Source: Luteibacter aegosomatis
GTDB taxonomy: Bacteria; Pseudomonadota; Gammaproteobacteria; Xanthomonadales; Rhodanobacteraceae
Length of the DNA: 64,000 nucleotides
Direction: 5' to 3'
Assembly: GCF_023078455.1 (NCBI RefSeq)
Contig: NZ_CP095740.1
Coordinates: 3,832,001-3,896,000, forward strand
Made by a program: the position numbers and the translations under genes
The notes under the pieces: model-generated
Told to the model about the DNA's origin: nothing
Seen by the model: the letters and a program-made list of their open reading frames with translations, nothing else
The model's database searches: none
In this document: piece after piece, positions 45,334 through 54,627 of the stretch
Layout of the letters: each line of letters starts with the position of its first letter
How positions within the stretch are numbered: position 1 is the first letter of the stretch

Positions 45334-46980
45334 GTGTCCACGCCCGCGCCGACCAAGGCAGCCAAGACCGGCACAACGCCGACCAGCCCCCGCCACGAAC
45401 TGTTCTTTTTCAACTACTTCCGGCTGGGCCAGGCCGCGGTCTACACCGCCCTCGCCTTCCGGCCCGAGCACCTGACCTGGCCCGCCCTGCCCGAACCGTT
45501 GTTCGCCCGCCTCCTGGGCATGGCCTACCTGCTCGCCGCCCTGGTGCTGGTGGCGCGCACCCGCCGATCGCTCCACCGTCCGATCCTCGTCGTCTCCACC
45601 GGGCTGGTGCTGGACATCGTGGCCGCCCTGCTGGCCCTGGTGCTGATGCACGACGTGCGCATGGGCGTATCGATGATGCTGGCGGTGAACATCGCCACCG
45701 GCGCCCTGCTCCTGCCGCTGCGCCTGTCCATGTTCTTCGCCGCGCTCGCCACCCTGGGCATGCTCGGCCATTCCGTGTTCGACCTGGCCGACGCCTCGGG
45801 CACGACGGACCGCGAACTGGCGGAATACGGCCTGTTCGGCGCGGCCTACTTCGCCTGCGCCACGCTGTGCTACCTGCTCGGGCGCAACATCCGCGCCTCC
45901 GAAGCCCTCGCCGAGCAACGCGGCCTCGATCTGGCCAACCTCGCCCAGGTCAACGAGCTGATCATCCGCCGCATGAAGACCGGCGTGCTGCTGGTGGACG
46001 AGAGCAACCGCATCCACCAGCTCAACGAATCGGCCTGGATGCTGATGGGCAACCCCTCGGCCGACCAGCGCGACCTGGGCACCCTTGCCCCGGAGCTTTC
46101 GCGCCGCCTGTACCACTGGCGCACCTCGGGCAAGCTCGACGAAAGCGCCACCATGCTGGCCGACGGCACACCCGAGGTGGTCCCGCGCTTCTCCCGCCTG
46201 GCGCCCAACGACGACTCCCACGTGCTGATTTTCCTCGACGACACCTCGCTGGTGTCGCGCCGCGCGGAAGAACTCACCCTGAGCTCGCTCGGGCGCCTGT
46301 CGGCATCCATCGCGCACGAAATCCGCAATCCGCTCGCGGCGATCCACTATTCGGCGCAGCTGCTCGCCGAATCCACGGACATGAACGATACCGACCTGCG
46401 CATGGTCGAGATCATCAACAACCACTGTTCGCGGCTCAACGAGATCATCGAGAACATCCTCCAGCTATCGCGGCGCGAGCGCTCGCGTCCCGAGACGCTC
46501 GACCTCAGCCAGTGGGTGCACCACTTCGTGGCCGAGTACAAGCAAGGCAACGACCTGGGGGCCGATATCCTGCGCGCCGTCTCCGGCAGCGAGCCCGTGG
46601 CCGCGGTGGCCGACCCGCAGCACCTCCAGCAGGTGATCTGGAACCTCGTGCAGAACGCCCTGCGCTACGGCCGCCTGCCCGGCGAGCCGGCACGGGTGAT
46701 GGTGGTGGCCCGGCATTCGGAAGCCGGGGTGCCCATCGTCGAGGTCATCGACCGTGGCCCGGGCATTCCGCCCAAGGTGGCCGCGCAGATCTTCGAGCCC
46801 TTCTTCACCACGCACGAATACGGCACGGGACTGGGCCTGTACCTTGCCCGGCAGATGAGCGAAGCCAACCAGGCCGCGCTCGAATACGTGCGCGTGGCGG
46901 GCGGCGGCAGCTGCTTCCGGGTGAGCCTCACGCCCCCGGCGCGCAGCGCCACGGCGCTGCCCGCCGCCGCCCAGGCATGA
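45334..46980 (+). CDS. pilS: Type IV pilus sensor kinase PilS
   Basis: Membrane histidine kinase that, with PilR, controls pilin transcription. The 548-residue product has an N-terminal block of six hydrophobic helices (about 20-190), a PAS-like domain (about 200-310, [20 protein letters not shown]), the phosphorylated His328 in [20 protein letters not shown], and the ATPase region with [23 protein letters not shown] and [11 protein letters not shown]. Start is GTG 45334 with GGAG ten bases upstream. It is followed by pilR, but no pilin or pilBC genes lie in the window. Confidence 0.92.
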   Translation: MSTPAPTKAAKTGTTPTSPRHELFFFNYFRLGQAAVYTALAFRPEHLTWPALPEPLFARLLGMAYLLAALVLVARTRRSLHRPILVVSTGLVLDIVAALLALVLMHDVRMGVSMMLAVNIATGALLLPLRLSMFFAALATLGMLGHSVFDLADASGTTDRELAEYGLFGAAYFACATLCYLLGRNIRASEALAEQRGLDLANLAQVNELIIRRMKTGVLLVDESNRIHQLNESAWMLMGNPSADQRDLGTLAPELSRRLYHWRTSGKLDESATMLADGTPEVVPRFSRLAPNDDSHVLIFLDDTSLVSRRAEELTLSSLGRLSASIAHEIRNPLAAIHYSAQLLAESTDMNDTDLRMVEIINNHCSRLNEIIENILQLSRRERSRPETLDLSQWVHHFVAEYKQGNDLGADILRAVSGSEPVAAVADPQHLQQVIWNLVQNALRYGRLPGEPARVMVVARHSEAGVPIVEVIDRGPGIPPKVAAQIFEPFFTTHEYGTGLGLYLARQMSEANQAALEYVRVAGGGSCFRVSLTPPARSATALPAAAQA

Positions 46981-47047
46981 GCCCGGCGCTTTGCTCTCGC
47001 GGCCGGGGCGGTTACATTGAGAATATTCACCGAATTTTCCGGACCCC

Positions 47048-48454
47048 ATGAGCAAGCAGACCGTACTGGTCATCGACGACGAGCGGGACATCCGTGAGTT
47101 GCTGACCATCACCCTGGGCCGAATGGAACTCGACGTCGACGCCGTGGGCAGCGTCACGGACGCACGGAGCGCCCTCGCGGGGCGTCGTTACGACCTTTGC
47201 TTCACCGACATGCGCCTTCCCGACGGCAGCGGCCAGGAGATCATCGAGCTGATCGCGGCCAGCTATCCCGACATGCCCGTGGCGATGATCACCGCTTACG
47301 GCAACGTCGATGCCGCGGTCAACGCGCTGAAGGCCGGCGCCTTCGACTTCGTCTCCAAGCCGGTCGACATCCACCTGCTGCGACGCCTGGTACGCACCGC
47401 CTTGCGCCTGTCCGAAGAGCGCAAGGCGGAAAGCGGCGCCAAGGCGGCCGGCGGCCCGGGCGCCGACCGCCTCATCGGCGATTCGCCCGTGATGGCCGAG
47501 GTGCGCGGCAAGATCGCCAAGCTCGCCCGTAACCAGGCGCCCGTGTACATCGCCGGCGAATCCGGCGTGGGCAAGGAACTGGTCGCCCGCCTGATCCACG
47601 AGCTGGGCCCGCGCTCGGCCGGCGCCTTCGTGCCGGTGAACTGCGGCGCCATTCCCTCCGAGCTGATGGAAAGCGAGTTCTTCGGCCATCGCAAGGGCAG
47701 CTTCACCGGGGCGCACGCCGACAAGGAAGGCCTGTTCCAGGCCGCCCAGGGCGGCACGCTGTTCCTCGACGAAGTGGCCGAGCTGCCGCTGCACATGCAG
47801 GTGAAGCTGCTGCGCGCCATCCAGGAAAAGGCCGTGCGCCCCATCGGCGGACGCGACGAGATTCCCGTCGACGTGCGCATCCTCTCGGCCACGCACAAGA
47901 ACCTCGCCGCGCTCGTCGAACAAGGCCTGTTCCGCCAGGATCTCTTCTACCGCATCAACGTCATCGAGCTGCGCGTGCCGCCGCTGCGCGAGCGCCGCGG
48001 CGACGTGCCGAAGCTCGCCGACTTCGTCCTGCGCCAACTGGCCGACGAGGCGGGCACGGCACCGAATCGCCTGCGTCCCGAAGCCCTCGCGGCGTTGGAG
48101 GCGTATCACTTTCCCGGCAACGTGCGCGAGCTGGAAAACATCCTCGAGCGCGCGATGGCGATGTGCGAGGGCGACACCATCGAGGCCGACGACCTGATGC
48201 TGCCGCAACGCGCGCCTGCCGCGGTGCCGACGCAGGCCACGCCGGAATCGGTGCTCGCGGCGGCGGCGGGCATCCCCGCGCCGGTGGCCGCCGGCCATGA
48301 CGGCTCGCTCGAGGATTACATCTCGAACATCGAGCGCGACACGATCATCAAGGCGCTGGAAGAGTCGCGTTACAACAAGACGGCGACGGCCAAGAAGCTG
48401 GGAATCACGTTCCGGGCGTTGCGGTACAAGTTGAAGAAGCTCGGGATCGATTGA
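47048..48454 (+). CDS. pilR: Sigma-54-dependent response regulator PilR
   Basis: NtrC-type activator of 468 residues. The receiver domain has Asp54 in CFTDMRLPDGSG; the AAA+ domain has Walker A GESGVGKELVARL, the sigma-54 contact loop in the form GSFTGA, Walker B GGTLFLDEVAELPL and RINVIELRVPPLRERRGD; the C-terminal Fis-type helix-turn-helix is NKTATAKKLGITFRALRYKL. The GSFTGA variant and pairing with PilS point to PilR. Expected target is a sigma-54 promoter of the pilin gene, outside this window. Confidence 0.94.
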   Translation: MSKQTVLVIDDERDIRELLTITLGRMELDVDAVGSVTDARSALAGRRYDLCFTDMRLPDGSGQEIIELIAASYPDMPVAMITAYGNVDAAVNALKAGAFDFVSKPVDIHLLRRLVRTALRLSEERKAESGAKAAGGPGADRLIGDSPVMAEVRGKIAKLARNQAPVYIAGESGVGKELVARLIHELGPRSAGAFVPVNCGAIPSELMESEFFGHRKGSFTGAHADKEGLFQAAQGGTLFLDEVAELPLHMQVKLLRAIQEKAVRPIGGRDEIPVDVRILSATHKNLAALVEQGLFRQDLFYRINVIELRVPPLRERRGDVPKLADFVLRQLADEAGTAPNRLRPEALAALEAYHFPGNVRELENILERAMAMCEGDTIEADDLMLPQRAPAAVPTQATPESVLAAAAGIPAPVAAGHDGSLEDYISNIERDTIIKALEESRYNKTATAKKLGITFRALRYKLKKLGID

Positions 48455-48539
48455 GCACGGCGTAAAGGGGCGATGGAGCGCGCTTCGACGCAAGTCCGAG
48501 GTAGCAACGACGTTTCATCGGCTTTCGTCTTCGCACGAT

Positions 48540-49442
48540 TCACGCCCGGTCGCTTTCCCTGAGAAAGGCGACGAACGCCCGCAATGCCGCCGACTGGTGG
48601 CGTCGGCTCGGGAAGTACAGATAGAGCTCGCCGATCGGGTGGGACCATGCGGGCATCACGCGCACGAGCTTTCCGGCGGCGACGGGCTCGGCCGCCATCC
48701 CGGCCGGCACGCTGGCGATGCCCAGCCCTGCGATGGCCAGGGCGATCTGCGACGCCAGGTCGTGCACGATCGCCGCCGACGATGGCACGAACGAAACGGT
48801 GTCGCCTCCGCGGCGCAGGGTCCAGGGGATGATCAGGCCGGTGCCCTGGCTGCGGCAGGCGATCGCGCGATGCTCACGCAGGTCGTCCGGCGCCCCCGGC
48901 ACGCCCCGTGCGTCGAGATAGGCCGGCGACGCGACGAGGATCGCCTCCGAGGCAGGCGCGACGGACAGGGCGACCATGTCCCCATCGAGATGATCCCCGT
49001 AGCGCAAACCGGCGTCGTAGCCCTCCTTGACGATATCCACCAGGCGCGCCTCGACGGCGATCTCGAGGTCCACGTCGGGATAGCGCTCCTGGAAAGCCAC
49101 CAGCACCGGCGCGACGTACAGTTCGAAGGGCGCGCGCGGCATGGTCAGGCGCAACTGCCCGGTGGGCCGTCCGCCCCGACCCGAGGCGTCTTCCGCGGCC
49201 TGTCGCAGCGACGCGAGCGCGGGCGCCACCGTGCGCAGGTAGTCGTCGCCGACGTCGGTCAGGCTGAGGCTACGGGTCGAGCGACGGAACAGTGACGCGC
49301 CGAGCCGCTTTTCGAGGGCGCCGATCGCCTGACTGACCGCGGAGGGCGACATGCCCAGGCGCCGGGCGGCTTCCGAGAAACTGCCCGCCTCCGCCGCGGC
49401 GACGAAGATGGCCACTCCCTCCAAGGAATCCCTCGTTCGCAT
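48540..49442 (-). CDS. LysR-family transcriptional regulator
   Basis: A 300-residue regulator with the LysR helix-turn-helix (FVAAAEAGSFSEAARRLGMS, SAVSQAIGALEKRLGASLF) and a periplasmic-binding-type effector domain (about 90-295). It resembles the CrgA/YafC-like group that control nearby oxidoreductases or transporters. ATG 49442 has AAGG seven bases upstream. It is divergent from the hydrolase gene at 49525 across an 82-base gap, the usual arrangement of a LysR protein and its target. Confidence 0.92.
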   Translation of the reverse strand: MRTRDSLEGVAIFVAAAEAGSFSEAARRLGMSPSAVSQAIGALEKRLGASLFRRSTRSLSLTDVGDDYLRTVAPALASLRQAAEDASGRGGRPTGQLRLTMPRAPFELYVAPVLVAFQERYPDVDLEIAVEARLVDIVKEGYDAGLRYGDHLDGDMVALSVAPASEAILVASPAYLDARGVPGAPDDLREHRAIACRSQGTGLIIPWTLRRGGDTVSFVPSSAAIVHDLASQIALAIAGLGIASVPAGMAAEPVAAGKLVRVMPAWSHPIGELYLYFPSRRHQSAALRAFVAFLRESDRA

Positions 49443-49524
49443 CGCTCACCTTGAAGTACGGCTTACAGCCTCGTTCGCGATTGTAGTGATAGTGGCGAAA
49501 ACCCTTCCATCCTACGATCCTCCC

Positions 49525-50673
49525 ATGACCCCGACCGACGATCGCCCCGACTCGCCGCATCTCCCGTCCGCGCACGCGTCGACGCTCGACCGACGCACGT
49601 TCCTGCTCGGCCTGCTCGCCGCCGCCGTCCTGCCCGGGGCCGCCTGGGCCGCGTCCTCGCCCGCGCCGGCCTCGCGCACGTTCGCCACGCGGCGCCATAC
49701 CACGCATTACCTGGAGAAAGGCCCGGCGGACGGACCGCTGATGTTCTTCCTCCACGGTTGGCCGGAACTGAGCCTGGTCTGGCGGGCGCAGATCGACGCG
49801 TTCGCCGCCGAGGGCTGGCGCTGCATCGCACCCGACATGCGCGGCTACGGCGGTTCCTCCGCCCCGACGGCCACCGGAGCCTACACCCAGGAACAGGTGG
49901 TGGCGGACATGATCGAGCTGCACGATCATCTCGGCGGCAAACCGGCGATCTGGGTCGGGCACGATTGGGGCAGCGTCGCCGTGGCTTCGCTGGTGTCGCA
50001 CGAACCGGCACGCAGCCGTGGCGCCGTGATGATCTCGGTGCCGTATTTCCCCACCGGCAACACCTTGCGCACGCTGGTGCCTCTGGTCGACCGGTCGATC
50101 TATCCGGCGGACCGGTTCCCCGATGGGCAATGGGATTACTACCGCTACTACACCACGCACTTCGCCTCGGCCGTGGCCGACCTGGATGCCGACAAGGCGT
50201 CCTCGCTGGCCTCCATCTACCGGCCCGGCGATCCGTCGAAGATGCGCGAGCCGGCGGCGAACGCGATGGTCACGTCAAAGGGCGGACGCTTCGGCGCCGC
50301 GCACCGCGCACCGCCGACCCGGCCCGATCCCGCGCTGTGGCCGGCCGAGGACTTCGACGCGCTGGTGAAATCGTTCGAGGCACGCGGTTTCCGGCCGCCC
50401 TGCGCGTGGTACCTCAACGACGATGCCAACACGGTTTATGCGGCCAAGGCGCCGAACGGCGGACATCTCGCGATGCCGGTGCTGTTCGTCAACGGCGCCT
50501 ACGACCAGATGAACACCATCCAGGGCAATCGTCTGGGCGATCCGATGCGCGCGGCCTGCGCCGACCTCACCGTGACGAACCTCCAGGGAGCGCACTGGCT
50601 GCCCCTGGAGCGAAAGGCCGAACTCGTCCAGGCCATTCGCGACTGGCTGCGTATTAAGCGGCTGACGGCATGA
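49525..50673 (+). CDS. Exported epoxide-hydrolase-like alpha/beta hydrolase
   Basis: A 382-residue enzyme with a twin-arginine-like signal (STLDRRTFLLGLLAAAVLP, ending GAAWAA), so exported folded. The catalytic domain is epoxide-hydrolase-like: HGWPELSLVWRAQIDAF with the oxyanion HGWP, PDMRGYGGSSAP, the nucleophile Asp in WVGHDWGSVAVASL, a cap domain with aromatic residues (WDYYRYYTTHF), and the final His in LQGAHWLPLERKAELV. The nucleophile Asp rather than Ser distinguishes it from esterases. Likely regulated by the divergent LysR gene; natural substrate unknown. Confidence 0.88.
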   Translation: MTPTDDRPDSPHLPSAHASTLDRRTFLLGLLAAAVLPGAAWAASSPAPASRTFATRRHTTHYLEKGPADGPLMFFLHGWPELSLVWRAQIDAFAAEGWRCIAPDMRGYGGSSAPTATGAYTQEQVVADMIELHDHLGGKPAIWVGHDWGSVAVASLVSHEPARSRGAVMISVPYFPTGNTLRTLVPLVDRSIYPADRFPDGQWDYYRYYTTHFASAVADLDADKASSLASIYRPGDPSKMREPAANAMVTSKGGRFGAAHRAPPTRPDPALWPAEDFDALVKSFEARGFRPPCAWYLNDDANTVYAAKAPNGGHLAMPVLFVNGAYDQMNTIQGNRLGDPMRAACADLTVTNLQGAHWLPLERKAELVQAIRDWLRIKRLTA

Positions 50674-50676
50674 CCA

Positions 50677-50695
50677 CGCGTCCCTGCGGGACGCG
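50677..50695. terminator. Hairpin between convergent hydrolase and hybrid kinase genes
   Basis: CGCGTCCC-TGC-GGGACGCG, an 8-base perfect stem in the 32-base gap between the two stops. No T-run follows in either direction. Confidence 0.5.
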
Positions 50696-50705
50696 CCGTC
50701 ATGGC

Positions 50706-52256
50706 TCAGCCCGTTTCCGTATCGCTCGCATCGAGGGCCTCGCGCACGGTGCGCAGTAGCGCATGCGACGGCACGGGCTTGTTGAGCACGTAGAGGTGGT
50801 CCAGTTGCGGCAGTTCGTCGAGGTTCGGCGGCGAATCCGACCGGGCCAGCAGCAGCACCGCGCCTCGGTAACCGTGATCCAGCAACGCGGCCAGCGTGCG
50901 CACGCCGGTGAACAGGTTCATGTCGGCGTCCATCACCACGAGGTCGGGCACGCCGTGCGCTTCGATCCATTGCAGCGCCGCCGTGCCGCTCTGGCTCGCG
51001 CCCGCCTGGTAACCGTAGGCATCGAGGGTATCCACCAGCAGTGACAGCTGCACGGCCTCCTCGACCACCACCAGCACGCGCTCGGCCTCGCCCTGCAGCA
51101 TGGATTCCATGCCCGGCAAGGTATCCTCGTGCTCCACGGCCAACGGCAGGTAGAGATGGAACTGCGTGCCCTCGCCCTCGCGGCTGCGCACGCGCATCAG
51201 GCCGCCGTGGCTGGCCACGATGCGCTTGCACGACAGCAGACCCAGCCCGGTACCGCCCTCCTTCGTCGTGAAGAACGGCTCGAACAGACGCCGCAATACG
51301 GGTTCGGGCATGCCCGCGCCCGTGTCGATCACGGACAGGCGCAGGTAACGGCCCGGCTCGGCCGTCTCGTTTTCCACGAAGAAATCGTCGGCCAGGTTCA
51401 CCTGTGCCGTTTCGATCCGCAGCGAACCGCCCTCGGGCATCGCCTGTATCGCGTTGAGGCAGAGGTTGAGCAGGCACTGCTGCAGTTCGGTGTGGTTGCC
51501 TTCGAACGACACGTCCGGATCGACGATATCCATGCTCATGTCGATCGTGCGAGGCACGCTGCCCTGCATGAGCAGCTTCAACGCATCCAGCAGCGCGCCC
51601 AGGCGAACCTGTTCAGCGCGTCGCGCGCCACGCGCGAACGACAGCATCGACGACACCATCTCGAGGCCACGACGGCCGCAATCGCGCACGAGCGTCCCCA
51701 GGCGCGCGAGGCGCGGATCGTCCGCGTAGTCTTCCAGCGTGTCGCCGGCGAGCAGAAGCGGCTGCAGCAGGTTGCGCAGATCGTGGCTGAGGCCGCCGGC
51801 CAGCAAGGCGAGGCTTTCGAAACGCTGCGCCCGAATCAGTTCCTGCTCCGCGCGCGCACGCGCGCGCTGCTCTTCCGCCTCGCGCAGCGCGCGGCGCACC
51901 GCCGAGGCCAGGCGCGCGGTGTTCTGCTTCAGGATGTAATCGGTGGCGCCGTTACGCAGCGCCTCGATCGCGGCTTCCTCGCCGAGCGTGGCCGAAATGA
52001 AGATGAAGGGAACGGCGGCGTCGCGCGCGCGCAGTATCTCCAGCGCACGCTCGCCGCTGAATCCCGGCAAGCTCAGATCGGAAAGCACGATGTCGGGATG
52101 GAACGTGTCCAGCGCCTCGACGTAAGCCTTCTCGTCGTCGACCAGATGCACCTCGTAATCGAGGCCATCGTGGTCCAGTTCGGTCAACACCAGCTCCGCG
52201 TCGAGCGGGCTGTCTTCCACCTGGAGGATCCTGACCTTTTGCCCTTGGCCATTCAT
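50706..52256 (-). CDS. Receiver-kinase-receiver hybrid sensor protein
   Basis: A 516-residue soluble signalling protein. An N-terminal receiver (about 8-125; acidic pair VEDS, phospho-site Asp60 in IVLSDLSLPGFSG, Lys in DYILKQN) is joined by a coiled coil to a kinase core with LLAGGLSHDLRNLLQPLLLA (His) and ATPase motifs LLNLCLNAIQAMPEG, DTGAGMPEP and TGLGLLSCKRIV. A second receiver-like domain (about 385-505) has VVEEA in place of the usual DD, a phospho-site in LVVMDADM and KP near the end. No membrane segment. It is the last gene of a three-gene signalling unit, 25 bases after the single-domain receiver. Confidence 0.9.
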   Translation of the reverse strand: MNGQGQKVRILQVEDSPLDAELVLTELDHDGLDYEVHLVDDEKAYVEALDTFHPDIVLSDLSLPGFSGERALEILRARDAAVPFIFISATLGEEAAIEALRNGATDYILKQNTARLASAVRRALREAEEQRARARAEQELIRAQRFESLALLAGGLSHDLRNLLQPLLLAGDTLEDYADDPRLARLGTLVRDCGRRGLEMVSSMLSFARGARRAEQVRLGALLDALKLLMQGSVPRTIDMSMDIVDPDVSFEGNHTELQQCLLNLCLNAIQAMPEGGSLRIETAQVNLADDFFVENETAEPGRYLRLSVIDTGAGMPEPVLRRLFEPFFTTKEGGTGLGLLSCKRIVASHGGLMRVRSREGEGTQFHLYLPLAVEHEDTLPGMESMLQGEAERVLVVVEEAVQLSLLVDTLDAYGYQAGASQSGTAALQWIEAHGVPDLVVMDADMNLFTGVRTLAALLDHGYRGAVLLLARSDSPPNLDELPQLDHLYVLNKPVPSHALLRTVREALDASDTETG

Positions 52257-52281
52257 GACGGTATCCGCTGCCCCTGCCCGA

Positions 52282-52728
52282 TTACTCGCCGTCCGGGCGC
52301 TGGTTGAGCACGGCCCAGAAATGCCCCAGGGTCTGCACCGCCTTGAAGAACTGGTCGACGTCCACGGGCTTGAGCACGTAGGCGTTCACGCCCAGGTTCC
52401 AGCTGCGCGCGAGGTCGCTCTCTTCGCGCGACGACGAAAGGATCACCACGGGAAGACGCTTCCAGCGCTCGTCGGCGCGAAGATGCTGCAGCACTTCCAG
52501 GCCGTCCATGCGCGGCATCTTGATGTCGAGCAGGATCACGGCCGGCTCGCTTTCGCCGCGGTGGGCGTGGGCGCCGCGGCGATGCAGCCAGTCGAGGCAC
52601 TCCACGCCGTCCTCGACATGGACCACGGGATTGGCGAGTTTCGCCTCGCGAAGCGCGTCGATCGCCATTTCGGCGTCGGCCATCGAATCTTCGACGAGGA
52701 GGATGGTGCGCAGGTCGCGCTTGTTCAT
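52282..52728 (-). CDS. Single-domain response regulator (Rcp1-like)
   Basis: A 148-residue CheY-like protein without an output domain. It has ILLVEDSMADAEMAI (acidic pocket), phospho-site Asp68 in VILLDIKMPRMDGLEVL, the switch Ser in VVILSSSREESDLA and Lys in AYVLKPVDVDQF. The family typically shuttles phosphate between kinases, often next to phytochrome-like kinases. Its ATG overlaps the stop of the upstream kinase by 4 bases, so it is the direct partner of that kinase, and the hybrid kinase downstream is the probable next step. Confidence 0.92.
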   Translation of the reverse strand: MNKRDLRTILLVEDSMADAEMAIDALREAKLANPVVHVEDGVECLDWLHRRGAHAHRGESEPAVILLDIKMPRMDGLEVLQHLRADERWKRLPVVILSSSREESDLARSWNLGVNAYVLKPVDVDQFFKAVQTLGHFWAVLNQRPDGE

Positions 52729-54521
52729 GAATCACCCGTTCTTGCGCCCGGAACGTCCGAGGCCGGTAGAGAAAAATGGAAGGTGGCGCCGCGGTCGATC
52801 TCGCCCTCGGCCCAGGTACGCCCGCCATGGCGGGCGACGATGCGCCGCACGTTCGCCAGCCCGATGCCGTTGCCGGGAAATTCGGAGGCACGGTGCAGGC
52901 GCTGGAACACGCCGAACAGCTTGCCCGCGTATTGCATGTCGAAACCGGCGCCGTTGTCGCGCACGAAGAATTCGTAGTCGCCCGCGCTCGTGCGATCCAG
53001 GCCGATCTCGATGCGGGCGACCTCGCGGTTGCCGGTGTACTTCACGGCATTGCCGATGAGGTTCTGCCACACGGTGCGCAGCATGTTCTCGTCGCCGATC
53101 ACGATGGGCATCGGCGCGATGCGCCATTCGAGGCGGCGGCTGCCCACGTCCGATTCCACCAGCGAGCGCGCCTCTTCCACCAGCGACTGCATGTCGACCG
53201 GTTGCAGGCGCAGCGCACCGCGGCCGAGGCGCGAGAAGACCAGCAGGTCGTCGATGAGCTGCGCCATGCGCCGCGACGAACTGCCGATGACGTCGATGTA
53301 GTGGCGCACGCGGTCGTCGGCCCGGTCGCCCAGATGGGTTTCCAGCTTGGCGGCGAACCCGGAGATATGCCGCAACGGCGCGCGCAGGTCGTGCGATACC
53401 GAATAGCTGAAGGCCTCCAGCTCGCGGTTCACGTCGGACACCTGCTCGACCTTGCCTTCGAGCTGGCGATTGAGTTCGTTGACCTTCTGTTCGACGAGCG
53501 CTCGCGCGGTGATGTCGCTCACGGTGAGCAGCAACGCCGGCGTGGCGTCGTCGGGCTGCTCGATGCGGCGCGCGTTGATCACCACGAAGCGATCGACCCC
53601 GTCGACGGTGCGCTGGGTGAGTTCGTAATCCCACAGTTCGCGATCGCGGGCGATCACGTCGGCCAGCCGCTGCAGCAGCGCCGAATCGGTCCACGCTCCC
53701 TCGCCGATCTCGTTCAACGGGTGGTTGATGCCGCTTTCGGTATCGAATCCATAGAGTTCGGCAAAGGCGGTATTGACCAGCAGCGTGCGCAATTCCCCGT
53801 CGAGCATGGCGATCGGCTCGCGCACCGCCTGCACGATGAGCTGCGAGCGCATCACCGCCTCGGCCGTCTTCGATTCGGCGGCCAGGCGGATGGCGATCTG
53901 CCGTTCGGAAACGATCACCACGATGCCGAGCAGGGCGATCTGGGCCAGTGCCGCCACCAGCAGCACCACGCGGTTGTTGGACGCCAGGCCCTGGGCCTGG
54001 GCGCGACGCGCGCCGAGCAGCTTGGACTCCTCGTCGAGCAACTCGAGCACCTTGGCGCGCACCGGGAACATGTGGCGTGCATCCTCCATCGAGGCCAGCG
54101 CGCCGGCGCGATCGCCCGATTTCAGGCGCGCCATGGCCTGGTCGGTGAGCGCGAGCCGCCCGCTCGCGATGGATTCGATGTTGCCCAGCCGGTTGAGCTG
54201 ATCGACGTTGTCGCGCGTCATCGCGCGGAGCGAGGCGAGGATCTCGGGCACCTTCCGGCGCGGGGCCTCGATCCGTTCGTCGAGCTCGGGATCGTGTTCC
54301 GCCCCGGCCAGCAAGGTGTACATGGCCGCCTCGCTGCTGCGCAGGACGGCATCGAGGCGGTAGACGCTGGCTTTCACGTCGGCCGTATGGGTCACCCAGT
54401 CGCGCGAATTCAGCGCGTCTTCGGCGCTGGAACGGGTCACCACGTACGGCAGGGCCACGATGGCGAGCACGGCGGCGAGCAGGCCCACCAGCCGCCAGCG
54501 CAACCCAATGCGTTCGATCAT
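52725..54521 (-). CDS. CHASE3-PAS membrane histidine kinase
   Basis: A 598-residue sensor kinase. Transmembrane helices at about 10-30 and 188-206 bracket a helical CHASE3-type periplasmic domain (DVKASVYRLDAVLRSSEAAM, TRDNVDQLNRLGNIESI). Then come a PAS domain (about 225-345), a coiled coil, the His377 box SYSVSHDLRAPLRHISGF, and an ATPase domain with WQNLIGNAVKYTGN, DNGAGFDMQYAGKLFGVFQ and GNGIGLANVRRIVARHGG. The kinase core is of the phytochrome-like type, but no chromophore domain is present. It heads the unit with the single-domain receiver and the hybrid kinase; the signal is unknown. Confidence 0.92.
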   Translation of the reverse strand: MIERIGLRWRLVGLLAAVLAIVALPYVVTRSSAEDALNSRDWVTHTADVKASVYRLDAVLRSSEAAMYTLLAGAEHDPELDERIEAPRRKVPEILASLRAMTRDNVDQLNRLGNIESIASGRLALTDQAMARLKSGDRAGALASMEDARHMFPVRAKVLELLDEESKLLGARRAQAQGLASNNRVVLLVAALAQIALLGIVVIVSERQIAIRLAAESKTAEAVMRSQLIVQAVREPIAMLDGELRTLLVNTAFAELYGFDTESGINHPLNEIGEGAWTDSALLQRLADVIARDRELWDYELTQRTVDGVDRFVVINARRIEQPDDATPALLLTVSDITARALVEQKVNELNRQLEGKVEQVSDVNRELEAFSYSVSHDLRAPLRHISGFAAKLETHLGDRADDRVRHYIDVIGSSSRRMAQLIDDLLVFSRLGRGALRLQPVDMQSLVEEARSLVESDVGSRRLEWRIAPMPIVIGDENMLRTVWQNLIGNAVKYTGNREVARIEIGLDRTSAGDYEFFVRDNGAGFDMQYAGKLFGVFQRLHRASEFPGNGIGLANVRRIVARHGGRTWAEGEIDRGATFHFSLPASDVPGARTGDS

Positions 54522-54567
54522 GCTTCCGTCATCCCCGCGACGATTCCCGTTCGGCCAGAACGGGCAT

Positions 54568-54590
54568 TGTAAACGCGGGGGCGGTTTACA
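54568..54590. promoter_or_regulatory. Inverted repeat upstream of the kinase operon
   Basis: TGTAAAC-N9-GTTTACA, a perfect 7-base inverted repeat 47 bases upstream of the kinase ATG, between it and the end of the mannosidase gene. Could be a regulator site for the kinase operon. Confidence 0.4.
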
Positions 54591-54627
54591 TCCGTGAAGC
54601 CCGCGTGACGGAAGCGAAAGAAACCCG

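Noticed and set aside
54522..54627. CCCGTTC-N5-GAACGGG hairpin as a terminator for the mannosidase gene
   Set aside because: It is about 60 bases beyond the stop without a T-run on the minus strand; left unassigned.
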